From assembly GCA_028583685.1 (NCBI GenBank), contig JAMXIF010001253.1, positions 79,248,219-79,312,218 on the forward strand: a stretch of 64,000 nucleotides of DNA, in the 5' to 3' direction. The position numbers were made by a program, and so were the translations under genes. Shown in pieces: positions 12,905-22,929 of this stretch. A model generated the notes under the pieces. That model made no database searches. It worked only from the letters and a program-made list of their open reading frames with translations, and had not been told where the DNA came from. The stretch comes from Petaurus breviceps papuanus. Taxonomy: Eukaryota > Chordata > Mammalia > Diprotodontia > Petauridae. Positions within the stretch are counted from its first letter, which is position 1. The number at the start of each line of letters is the position of its first letter.

Positions 12905-13025
12905 TCTTACATTCCTAACAGATTGCAAACTCCTTGAATACAGTGACTATTAATTTAAATTTTTGTAACCCTAATGTTATCACATTTTATGCTAACACAT
13001 AAGAAACAATAAATATTCATTGAAT
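12905..13025 (+). repeat. L2 3' end, plus strand
   Basis: AGATTGCAAACTCCTTGAAT and AACAATAAATATTCATTGAA match the L2 3' terminus. It abuts an L2 copy in the opposite orientation. Confidence 0.6.
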
Positions 13026-13029
13026 TAAA

Positions 13030-13790
13030 TTAAATATAGCTGGGAAGATCAAGGAAATCTTCATGGAAAAAGTGGCTTTTAAGCTGATTCTTGAAGGATA
13101 GGTAGGATTTTGAGAGGTACATGGAAGAATAAGAAGAGACATTCTAGGTGAAGAGTACAGGAACGGGAAGTTCACAGCCCATTTGAGGAACAAAAAGGCT
13201 AGTGTTGGAAAGTAGGGTGCAGTTAGAGTGAAATGGCATGTTGGGATCATGATATGGAGCAGTGACATCAAATTTAAATAGAAATGTCTTTAATTAATAC
13301 CTAAGCATCCCTACCAGTGCATAATGTCTTAGACAACCACACATTAACTTTATTTTATTTTATTGTGTTTTCACATATTTTGTTGAATATTTCCCACTTA
13401 TATTTTAATCTGGTTTGCGTTGCCCAGGAGTGTTGTGGGCTGTGTCTTTGACATCACTGTTACCAGTATCTTAAATATCAATTTAAGAAGTTTCAGCCAT
13501 TGAAGATTTTTTTAATCAGTGAAGTTTACATGCCTAGACTTTGACTAGATAAACCTGATGTAATTGCTTGAAAAAAGGACAAGTTGAAGATTGGATGGCC
13601 CAACTAAGAGCTTGTTACAGTATTCTAGGTGAGGATTAAAAAAGGACTAGGTTTAATGTGGTAACTCAGAAATCTGAAGGAACCTGATTCAAACTGACTG
13701 GATATGGTAATTGAATAAATTTGATAGGTTAGAAAGGAATCAAAGATAGCTATTTTCAACCAGTGTTAGTTTTGGGATAGATACATCTGT
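13030..13790 (-). repeat. L2 relic, minus strand, interrupted
   Basis: The left part includes CTGATTCTTGAAGGATAGGT and ATTCTAGGTGAAGAGTACAG. The right part (about 13560-13790) includes TTACAGTATTCTAGGTGAGG, which matches the block usually reading 'ttgcagtaatccaggcgag'. Both are reverse-complement L2 and lie in the right order. A small inverted-repeat element at 13260-13468 separates them. Confidence 0.6.
13260..13468 (+). mobile_element. Small hAT-type non-autonomous element
   Basis: The ends are CAGTGACATCAAA and the inverted TTTGACATCACTG. The body shares ATTTCCCACTTATATTTTAA and CCACACATTAACTTT with copies at 13886-14063 and 36370-36496. Short CAGNG termini and a non-coding core fit a hAT MITE. 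I could not confirm an 8-bp target duplication. It interrupts an L2 copy and so is younger than that L2. Confidence 0.6.
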
Positions 13791-13885
13791 AATATCCTAA
13801 TAGGGTGTTAACAGATAGAAAATATGTAGCAATTCTCTTTTCTCTATATTTGCCCAGTCCCATTGCATGAAATACACTAATAACA

Positions 13886-14063
13886 GTAGTGCTGTGGTAT
13901 CAACTTCAAATGATGATGGGCACCACTAAATCCTACATAAGCTGCAGGTGCATATTGTCTTAGAAAACCACATATCATTGTATTTTTGTTTATTTTTGTT
14001 AAATATTTCCCAATTATATCTTAATCTGGTTTGTGTTGCACTCACATATTTAACATCTTAACT
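13886..14063 (+). mobile_element. Small hAT-type element, second copy
   Basis: It shares AATATTTCCCAATTATATCT, CTGGTTTGTGTTGCACTC and TTGTCTTAGAAAACCACATA with the copy at 13260-13468. The left terminus is degraded and the right terminus is mostly missing. Confidence 0.6.
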
Positions 14064-14344
14064 GGATCAATTTAAGTTAAAAAGAAAATGCTTAAGCATT
14101 GTACAGGTTCAGAATTTTACAAGAAATCTAGAGATGTTTCAGAAAGCCAAGGCAAGAGGTGGGGGATATAGAGTTTGAAGATCTTGGGAAATCTAAACTT
14201 ATCATTAATCAAAATGGGTAGTTCTGAAGAATAAGGCAGAACTGACAATTCTATCCTAGACGCTTCTTGGAAGAGATTTAGCTAGTCGTGTTCAATCAAC
14301 TGCTTAATGTTTTATTCTAATTGCTTTTGAAAAGTAAGGGCAAA

Positions 14345-14509
14345 GGGTGGCTAGGTGGCGCAGTGAGCAAAGCACCGGCCCCGGAATCAGGAGGACCTGA
14401 GTTCGTTTCCAGCCTCAGACACTTAACACCCACACAAAAAAACTAGCCGTGTAACCTTGGGCAAGTTACTTAACCCCAATTGCCCTCCAAAAGGCAAAAA
14501 AAAAAAAAA
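14345..14509 (+). mobile_element. tRNA-derived marsupial SINE, plus strand
   Basis: It opens GGGTGGCTAGGTGGCGCAGT and contains GACCTGAGTTCG (B box) and CTAGCCGTGTAACC. It closes AACCCCAATTGCCC followed by an A tail of about 17. A 13-bp target duplication, AAAGTAAGGGCAA, lies at 14331-14343 and 14510-14522. The intact tail and duplication suggest a fairly young insertion by L1 machinery. Confidence 0.9.
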
Positions 14510-14529
14510 AAAGTAAGGGCAAGTGTGTA

Positions 14530-16365
14530 TACAGCTGAGAAGGTACCACTAAATTAAAAACGTCGAAGTAATTCTCAATAAGAAAGGTGAGAAAGTTATA
14601 TTGCAATAACACCATATTCTTGGATGGCAGGATTCACAGGCTACCTTTGTCAACTGTGTGCTATTAAAATTGTAATGTGACATGTAAATGCATCTTTGTG
14701 ATTCAGAAAAACCTGGAGAAATTCAGAGAAGACATCAATGAGATCACAGATCCATTGAAACACTGAATTTTATTGAGTAGGGTAGCTTATTACCTTTTTG
14801 TGCCTATTATATTATACTTATCCGCTGACCTTATAGCAATACCATGCCTGGGACTGTTTTAGCTGTCCCATTTGGACCCCTTAAATCTTATTTCTACCTC
14901 TCCTTTATTCCCAGGGTAGAAGAGCAGGTCACAGGTTCATTTTTCCTTAAGTATTCCATAATCTTTACCAAACTCCTGATAGCCCGACTTCTACTACCAA
15001 AAGACACAGCTCCTGCTAGCCAGGTGAGGGTAAAGTTGGGTTTGCCCTTGTCTTGATTCCAGGTTCTCAGTAAGTATTGGTTAATACTGTTAGAGATAAA
15101 TTAAGTGTTAATTATCTAGAGTACTTCTAAATAAGCTATAACTTTAGTCTCTGTTCCTTTTTTGTTGTGTGAGCAGTTCTTTGAAAACTCCAAAGAGCAA
15201 TTCATTTGTCTTCTGACTTTCTAACAGTTAGACAGGGCATTTAGCTCTCACTGGATCAGTTAGCCTCATTCCTGTTCTTCATTTTCTCTTTGTGATGGGT
15301 AGCAACAAAACAAAGACATAGGAGAAAACAAACAAAAAGATTGACTGTGTCCCAAAGGATCATTTCTACCTTAATTAATTCTTGATTTGTCAGATGCTAC
15401 TGGTATTTGAATTCTTCCAGAATGGGCAATTTGTAGATATTAAAAAACTACATCATGGAACTTGCAATGGAGGAGGTTCTATTTAGTGTTGGAAATCTGC
15501 ATTAGCAGTACCTTACCCCCTTTAAGAATCTCTCTGTTGGTAGCCAAATTCTACATGGTGAATGTAAATACTGGTTATGCCTATTCTTTCTAAACTTTTG
15601 TTACAAGAGGGGTAATTTTAGCAAAAAAAGAACCGTGTCTAAATGCTTAAATTTGTTGTGAACATGAAATCTCTACTTTAGACAATTATAGTTATCTCTG
15701 GATTAAGGATCATTTGGTAAATGCTAAAACTTCATCTTTTTACAGACTTAAAATTAGTAGTAAATATCTCTTATATGACACTGGTGATCTTTTCTAACAC
15801 TGATATTTTCTTATCTCAGTTTTCAAGCTTCAAAATCCTTTACTTATGATCATCTTAGAGTTTTGAGTATATGTTTGGTTAACCAAAGGATATTGGCGAA
15901 GATTTATTTTCAGCAAAATATATTGCAGATTTGAAGGGGACAATTTTTCTATAGGTCACAATACCTCCCTAATCCTATAGTAATTCATCTAGGTAATAAT
16001 GTTAGACTTTCTGGGTAAGTAATGCCGCCAAAGAAAGGTTTTCATGATTTTTGTTCGATTAAACATAGAAACTCTAGTGCTTTGTGGGTAAAAATAGTGT
16101 TGAGTTTAATTTTTTCTTTGTTATAAGGGGTAATGAAATGGAAGAAATATGTACAGAAATGACTGTGATATAAAAACAAAGGCATCAGTAAAACTTTATT
16201 TTAAGAATTTCTCAGGAAAACAAACAGCGGCTACATTCAGGGATTTCCAACCTCTTCTAATTTAGGGATGAAGTTATTGAATGCTGTTCTGATGAACCAG
16301 GGAAAAGAAAGGAGGATGGGCTGCCTTCTGTTAGCTAGGGAACATTCATTAAGCAATCTTGCTAA
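14530..16365. other. Unique non-coding stretch
   Basis: No recognised repeat or gene. The 70-codon frame at 14844-15056 has no recognisable motif. Confidence 0.5.
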
Positions 16366-16369
16366 GGCC

Positions 16370-16680
16370 TCAGTCACAACTTCTAGAACTGTGTGACCTT
16401 AGAAAAGTCACTTTAGGGGCAGCTAGGTGGCACAGTGGATAGAACACCGGCTCTGGAGTCAGGAGGACCTGAGTTCAAATCCACCCTCAGACACTTAACA
16501 CAAAAACTAGCCCTGTGACCTCAGGCAAGTCATTTAACCCCAATTGCCCTACCTTCCCCCTCCAAAAAGCAAAAAAAAAAAGTCGCTTTAGCATTCTGGA
16601 CCCCATTTCTTCATCTCCAAAAAGATAAGATTAGATGTTCTCTAAGATCACCATTAAAACTAAATCTATGATCATTGAGC
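16370..16680 (+). repeat. MIR relic split by a SINE
   Basis: ACTGTGTGACCTTAGAAAAG lies on the left. The right side continues with TTCTGGACCCCATTTCTTC and TTCTCTAAGATCACCATTA. Together these form one plus-strand MIR interrupted by the SINE at 16416-16576. Confidence 0.65.
16416..16576 (+). mobile_element. tRNA-derived marsupial SINE inserted in MIR
   Basis: It begins GGGGCAGCTAGGTGGCACAG and contains GAGTTCAAATCC (B box). It ends AACCCCAATTGCCCTACC with a C-rich and then A-rich tail. The target duplication is AAAAGTCACTTTAG (left) against AAAAGTCGCTTTAG (right), one mismatch. The nesting dates it after the MIR. Confidence 0.9.
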
Positions 16681-16699
16681 CTATGACTTACTTTGGTTT

Positions 16700-17925
16700 G
16701 GAATATAGTAATTGTCTGAGATTCCCTGCTGATACATGCACTAATGGTGGTAGATGGTAAAGTATTTTGGAAAATGGGGCAGTTTGAGAGATAGAGTAAT
16801 TAGCTGAAGTACTAAATAGGAATTTTAGACAATATGGAGCCACTTTGGAAAAAGCTGTAGAGAGGTAATAATAGTAAATGAAATAAGGGTAGAGAAAGTG
16901 ATGTGGGAGAGTACCAGTGAAACACTTAGCCTTCTTTGCAGTTTTCCTGTGAGCCCCTTTGCTGCATATATATCAGATGGTGTATCTATTGGTGTTTCAT
17001 GCTTCAATGGTTTCTTTCGTTTTTGTTTTTTAAGTGAAATATTCTTTTACTTCAAATAATATTTGCCTTTACTCAAGAGTCAAATAGCTAGTTTTAGCTT
17101 TGACTTGGGCATCTTTAGCCTTGTGTGTTCCTATAATCTTTTACTGATTTGACCCTTTCCCATTTTAAGTTACACATTTTTACTTAATCAGTTTTAGAGG
17201 CTTAGCAAAGATGATATATTAATTGAAAGTATAATATTGATATTTGATGGCCTGTCTCAGTATATAAATCATAAGTATTAAAAAGTCCCCTGGTCATTAG
17301 AACCCATAATATTTCTTCGTTAGTCTGGAAAAAAAAGGGGATATATTTCCTTTTTTCTACAAATGCATTAATCTACAAAGTACTAAGGAGTTACAATTTT
17401 ATTGTAGAATTTGTCTAGAAAAAAAAATAGCCCACTCAACACTGACCTTTCACTACTTAGGCCAGATTGTACCATTGGGGTGAGGCAAAAAAAAAAAATG
17501 CCATAAATAATATGTGAAAAGAAGTTAAAGTAACAAACAATATTAAGATAATTGAATATGGTAATTAGCTGAAAATTGACACCTTCTTACTTTCAGGTTT
17601 TATTGGTGAAGGTGTTCTGTCAATAATCTCTCTTAAAATAAAAAACAAAACATTCTCATGTAGTTAAGCTTCAGCTTGCTAAATATAAATACAAAATTAT
17701 TTTATTCCCATGGCAACCTACACATAATATGATGGAATATTGATCTGAAATAATTTGTTTTTTTAATGAAATGAATGTTTTGATGGAATTTTTATGGGTT
17801 AGATTTGGTGTTCTCATTAAGAAACTAGAGCCCCTGCCAATTAGCACTAGTTTATGCTTTCTGAAATCAAATCTTTTTTTTTTATTAGTTTACATATCAC
17901 ATCACATAAATCTTGGGATTTAGAA
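16700..17925. other. Unique AT-rich stretch
   Basis: Nothing recognised apart from short A-runs. Confidence 0.5.
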
Positions 17926-17929
17926 GAGC

Positions 17930-18650
17930 TTCAGATGTCAAACAGATCCATCCCCATCCAAAAATTATTTAGCTTTTGCTTAAAGACCTCCAGTTAGGGG
18001 AAACATACTATCTCTTGAGGTATCTAGTTCTTTTTTTGGATAGCATTAATTGCTAGGAAGTATCTTCTATGTTTGTCTTTGTATCTTCCATTCATTAGTC
18101 ATAGGGCAAAGCAGAAAAAGTCTAACTCTTCTTCTCTATGATAATTCTTCAGTTACTTGAATATAACTTTCATGTCCTTTTTATATATTTCCTTCTCCAA
18201 GCTAAACATCACCATTTTCTTCAACCATTTCTTAAAGGGCATGATCTGGTGACGAATCCAGTTGTTATTCTCTTGGTGATCTTTAACTTATCTACAGATT
18301 TATCTGGTATTTCTACAAATGACTACCATAAACTGAACATAGTATGTGAGGTACCATCTCACTAGGAAGAATTTAGGTAAAGATCAAAGTGTCCCTTTCC
18401 TTAGATGGTTCTCAATGTAACTTTGTCATTTGGAGCACCTCCTTTTTGTGAAATGATGTAAGGTGGCAGTGGTTGGGGTTCTGCTTCATAATGCTTTTGA
18501 CTTATATTGAACTTTCAGTTGAGAGAGAAATAATCCCCTCCCTATCTTGTACTTGTGAAGTAGATTGCTTAAATCTCATCACATGACTTTACATTTATTC
18601 TTATTTAGTTTCATCTTACATAAAGAGTTTATGAAGAATGTCAACGTTTA
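17930..18650 (+). repeat. CR1/L3-type LINE 3' region
   Basis: TTAAAGACCTCCAGTTAGGG, GCTAGGAAGTATCTTCTATG, CTCCAAGCTAAACATCACCA and ATCTTGTACTTGTGAAGTAG match the CR1/L3 3' region in order across about 700 bp. The copy is highly diverged and ancient. Confidence 0.65.
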
Positions 18651-18669
18651 TCATGTGACATTAAATGTG

Positions 18670-18890
18670 TTCATTAAAATAGTTCATATTTTGTAAAGAA
18701 CTTTACATTCTCCAAAATAATTTCCTCACAGCATTGTAAGGCAGGTAGTATAAGGGTATTTTTATCTCCATTCCAACACAGTGAAACTGAGACTTGGAGA
18801 GGGTAAGTGATTTAGGCAGAGCTAGGATTCAAACCCAATTTTTTTCTGATTCCAGATGAAAAAAACTCTCCACTGCAGCAAGCTATTTCA
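18670..18890 (-). repeat. MIR relic, minus strand
   Basis: GTAAAGAACTTTACATTCTC, GTGAAACTGAGACTTGGAGA and GCTAGGATTCAAACCCAA match the reverse-complement marsupial MIR from tail to head. Confidence 0.7.
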
Positions 18891-19524
18891 CTATGTTTAA
18901 TACAGCAATTTTTAGTCATATATATGAATCAGTAAATTAAGCACCACACTTCAAATAATTAGGAAGCCATTATTAAATAAATATCTTCATTATACTCAAT
19001 CATACAAATAGAGTTATGAGAGTTAACTGATCCATTTTGTCTTCTGTTTTGAGAGGCTTCTGTTGCTGCTTCCTCCAACAGCTATGACTGACTAAATTTT
19101 TCCAGAGAGTTCATTAAACTTACTACTGTGACACACTTTTCAGTATAGCTCTTAAAAGTGTAACATATTATCATTGGTTCAAAGACTAATGACAATGTTG
19201 AGGCAAAAAAAAAAGTATTTTGATGAGATAGCTAAATCAGTTGGAAACACTATAATTAACAGTTGATGGAAGCCAACAACACTACTTACAATTAACAGTT
19301 TTAATTAAGCAATGTGTGGAAGCAATTCCCCCAATATAAGGAAAGGATTTAGCATTCCTAGCATGATTAAAGCTGCTAGGGAGAAAGCACACACAGAATC
19401 CTTACTTAATCTTTGGATTTTAGTATGTAGGCCATATCTTTCAAGTCTCTGTAATAATGACAATTATCAATTCACTGTCAACTGACTCAAAAGACCAATA
19501 GAATATAAACTCCTTGATGTAATC

Positions 19525-19685
19525 TTTCCTTCCTTCCTTCCTTCCTTCCTTCCTTCCTTCCTTCCTTCCTTCCTTCCTCCTTCCTTCCTTCCTTCCTTCC
19601 TTCCTTCCTTCCTTCCTTCCTTCCTTCCTCCCTCCCTCCTTTCCTCCTTCCCTTCCTCCCTCCCTCCCTCCCTCCTTCCTTCCTT
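19525..19685. repeat. (TTCC)n microsatellite
   Basis: About 160 bp of TTCC and TCCC units on the plus strand (GGAA on the minus). The 119-codon minus-strand frame at 19441-19800 is just GRKE-rich repeat translation and is not a gene. Confidence 0.95.
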
Positions 19686-19714
19686 TGCTTAATAAATATC
19701 TGTTGAGTTTCCTA

Positions 19715-19780
19715 GTATATAACCTGCAGCCTAGAGGGCCACATGTGGCCTTCAGGTCATAGGTTTCCCACCCTTGGCCT
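19715..19780 (+). repeat. Fragment of a palindromic hAT-like repeat
   Basis: CTAGAGGGCCACATGTGGCC and TAGGTTTCCCACCCTTGG match one end of a family whose other half is seen at 53566-53760 (GGCCACATGTGAC). Only one end is preserved. Confidence 0.5.
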
Positions 19781-19954
19781 AGTACTTTTCTTACTACCAT
19801 TATACTCTTGACCTTTCTGTTTTGTTACATGGGTATGTTATACATATGGAATAGAATAAAATTAAATACCCCTGGTAGGGATCAAACCAGATCCTTTTAG
19901 CATGAAATATTATATTATTATAAACAATAATATATAACTATAAACATCAATAAT

Positions 19955-20150
19955 GATGATGTATTTTATATAGTGCTTTAAGATTTGCAAGGTAATATAC
20001 ATGTATTGTCTCATTTGATCCTCACAATCCTGTGAAGTAGTTGCTGTTGTTACCTCCATTTTACAGATGAGGAAATTGAGTGTCTAAAAGATTAAATGGA
20101 TTACTCAGGTTCACTAGTAACAATCTGTGGAAAGATTTCACCAGGTTGAA
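19955..20150 (-). repeat. MIR relic, minus strand
   Basis: TATATAGTGCTTTAAGATTT, TCATTTGATCCTCACAATCC and TTTACAGATGAGGAAATTGA match the reverse-complement marsupial MIR tail and CORE. Confidence 0.75.
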
Positions 20151-20449
20151 TTGGATGCTGATTAGCCAGTTGTATTACAGGGAATGCTGTCTGATATGTA
20201 AATGTAAGAATATAAAATACTAAAATCTTGATTGTATTACAGAAGGGTTCTTCATTTTCAGAGTGACTCACTGGGTTCTTTTAAATAGGCAATTCCCTCC
20301 AGTACTTGATAATATTTGTTTACAGATCATTAGCTACATGTGAGCAGGGGAAAGGGGAAAACAGGAAGATATGTTAAGCTTTTAGTACCAAAAGTCTTTG
20401 GTTACTTGAGATCAAACAGAAATCATAATAGTGCTGTCTTATATTCATA

Positions 20450-20600
20450 TAAGATAATTTTTTTCCTTATAAGAATCCCATTAGATAGAAAATTCAAATA
20501 TTAGTGTCATCATTTTATAGTTGAGGAAACTGAGGTTCCGAGGTTATAAGTTGTTTCAGGCCAGAGGGCTAATAAATAGAAAAGGTGGAAATAAGACCTC
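20450..20600 (-). repeat. MIR relic, minus strand
   Basis: CATTTTATAGTTGAGGAAAC followed by TGAGGTTCCGAGGTTATAAG is the reverse-complement CORE region, diverged. Confidence 0.6.
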
Positions 20601-20604
20601 ACTA

Positions 20605-21145
20605 TTTTTGTGGCAACTTTAGTGGTTTTTCCCATCTCACTTTGTGAAGTTAAACATTTTTTGAATTATAGGGATAGGAAATGTACCTGTGATTTCACTG
20701 TTTCCAGAAATTCACAAGTGAGTAAGCTTCATCTTGTTTCAGATTTTATTGGAAATATGACTTAATTTTTAAGAAATCAGTTTATGCAAATGTTCCTAGG
20801 AACATACCTTTAGTTGACAAAGTGAGTTTAGACAATAAATTTAGAAATTTTAGAAATAGGTGGTAAATTTCCATTTCCTTATACTTTGATTACAATTTAC
20901 AGTGACATTCACATATAAGATTAATTGAAAATTTAATTTGATTGAAAAAGTCATTATCTTCACTGAGAAATCCTATTTGAAGACTGCTTTTTGTAGGAAA
21001 ATCTGGGTGCTGATTTTTATCTCAGGTGATTCAAAAAGACTGATTCAAAAGATAATTCATTGCCTTTTTCCCTACCTTAAAGAGCTTATCATTTTATTAG
21101 GAGACAGATAAAACATGAATAACGATATATACATATAATATTTAT
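20605..21145. other. Unique AT-rich stretch
   Basis: No recognised repeat or gene between a MIR relic and the MITE. Confidence 0.5.
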
Positions 21146-21150
21146 ATCTA

Positions 21151-21553
21151 CGTGTTTCCCCGATAATAAGACCTATCCCGAAAATAAGCCCTCCCCTTAC
21201 TGTGTAAGATTCCTCTAAAATAAGCCCTCCCCGAAAATAAGCCCTAATGAGATTGCTACTGTAGTGAAGGTGATCCCCTGGGCTACACGCTACATTACGG
21301 TACCCTCTGTATGCACTGTCTCCCCCCCCCCCGGGTGAAACGCGCTCCGAGTTGCATCCAATCAGAGCTGCAGCAGTGAGCACATCATCCTGTTCTTCCC
21401 CAGTGATTTGCTTTCTGGCGCCATTGAGAGCAGTGCCGCGGAGGAGAGCTGAGGCAGGACAACATAAGCCCTCCCCTGAAAATAAGCCCCCTGGTGTTTT
21501 TCTTTCCAAAAAAACCCCCAATAAGACAGTGTCTTATTATCGGGGAAACACGG
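21151..21553 (+). mobile_element. GC-rich Tc1/mariner-like MITE
   Basis: Inverted termini CGTGTTTCCCCGATAATAAG (left) and its complement CTTATTATCGGGGAAACACG (right) bound a 403-bp block, with TA at 21149-21150 and 21554-21555. TA target duplication is the hallmark of the Tc1/mariner group. Internal direct repeats AAAATAAGCCCTCCC and AAAATAAGCCC occur near both ends. The core is rich in G+C and CpG, unlike its surroundings, and has a CCAATCAG box. No transposase is encoded. The minus-strand frame of 149 codons (21072-21521) is translated repeat. The matched termini suggest recent arrival. Confidence 0.8.
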
Positions 21554-21799
21554 TAAGCTGTATAGAAAGTGAATGCTCTGAGAGTACAGAAAGCATACAT
21601 ACATACACACATATACAGACTAGAGTGGCCAAGGAATGTGCTATATTATTGGATTAGTTTATTAAGATAGAATTCAGTTACATGGAGCTGGAGCAGGAGG
21701 CATTTTGGAGAAGAAAGCATTATAGTAGGGGACTAGAAAAGATGGGTTTCTTCTTTATTAGGTACCTGTTTAATTTGAAGCTAACAAATTATCTTTAAA

Positions 21800-21960
21800 A
21801 TTAATTTTTTTTAATCAATGAAAATCCATCTTTTTCTTCCCACTACCTAACCTCCCTTCCCCAACAACTGAGAAAGAAAGACAATCAAAATCCCAGGAAA
21901 CTAGCAGAATAGTAACAGGCCCTTTCTGCTATGCCTGGTTGGAACCTTATATTTTAAATT
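21800..21960 (-). repeat. Possible L1 3' UTR fragment
   Basis: TTCTTCCCACTACCTAACCT followed by a short A-rich stretch resembles the 3' UTR of minus-strand L1 copies at 52490 and 61865. Short and diverged. Confidence 0.35.
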
Positions 21961-22109
21961 TGTGAACTTATTTATTAGAGGATTCCAGTCCTGAAGCATA
22001 ATGTGACAATACAGCTGGGAATGTTTGTAGAAGTTTGGGGATCTTCTCTGTCTGAATTTGGTGGAGGAGAAAGATGATGATGAGTATGATGACTTCTTTA
22101 TGAAACATG

Positions 22110-22330
22110 TTAATATTTTGCAACACTTTTTATAAATTTGTGATTTTATCCTTATGAAAGAAAACCAGGGAGATAGGTGCTATTATTTCCTTATTTAACA
22201 GATAAAAGTACGGAGATTGACAGATATTAAATGACTTGCTCAGTATCACACTTAATATCTGAGGCAAGATTTGAACTCATATATTCCTGACTTCAGATTC
22301 TGCTCTCTGTCCAGTGTGCCACCTATATTC
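22110..22330 (-). repeat. MIR relic, minus strand
   Basis: TTGCAACACTTTTTATAAAT, GATTTGAACTCATATATTCC and GCTCTCTGTCCAGTGTGCCA follow the reverse-complement marsupial MIR order. Confidence 0.65.
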
Positions 22331-22494
22331 AGTGCAATCACTGGTACCGAGAACATGAATAATAACAGGGCAAGGCAGAGGCAATCTTTCTGCCATTCAC
22401 TTACAACCAAATGGAATCATAGCTTGTTAGACCTAAAAGATATATTAGAAATAATCTAGTTAAAATTAAATATTCTTCTTTCTCTAGTGCATTA

Positions 22495-22880
22495 AAAATT
22501 TTCCTATAACAACTTTATGAGATTCACAATGCAGGTATTTTTCACCCCACTCTACAGACAGCTTAGAATGGGGAAATGACTTACTTCTTTAGGGTCTTCA
22601 CCATGTTCCTAAAGAGGGGATGTAGGAGTGTGACGTCTGGGACCATGGCATCACCCCTTAACTTTTACTTTTCAGCCTACCCCCACCCCTCACCCTAGAC
22701 TCAGGCACTGCTCCCATTACCTTCCAGCCTGGGAAGCATAATAAATAACGTTTGGGCTGGGAACACCTTAATTTCATCTAGCTTTCTTTTTTTCCAGATG
22801 AGTAAATTGAAGCCCAGCAATGTTAATTGACATTATCAGGATTAAAAGCAGGGCTCCTTACTCTTTGTCTAGTGCTCCTT
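22495..22880 (-). repeat. Two decayed MIR fragments
   Basis: AACTTTATGAGATTCACAAT with CTCTACAGACAGCTTAGA (left) and CAGATGAGTAAATTGAAGCC with TTAAAAGCAGGGCTCC (right) are reverse-complement MIR-like. About 150 bp between them is unassigned. Confidence 0.45.
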
Positions 22881-22929
22881 CAATTCAATTCCATTTATCT
22901 GAACAAATATTTATTTTCTTTCTTCTATC

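Noticed and set aside
14345-14509. tRNA gene (A- and B-box-like sequence)
   Set aside because: The head is tRNA-like, but the full element ends in poly-A with a target duplication and recurs many times; it is a SINE.
19441-19800. GRKE-repeat protein
   Set aside because: Translation of (GGAA)n; not a gene.
21072-21521. 149-codon minus-strand frame in a GC-rich island, considered as a gene or CpG-island promoter
   Set aside because: It lies almost entirely within a MITE bounded by inverted repeats; the G+C content belongs to the transposon.
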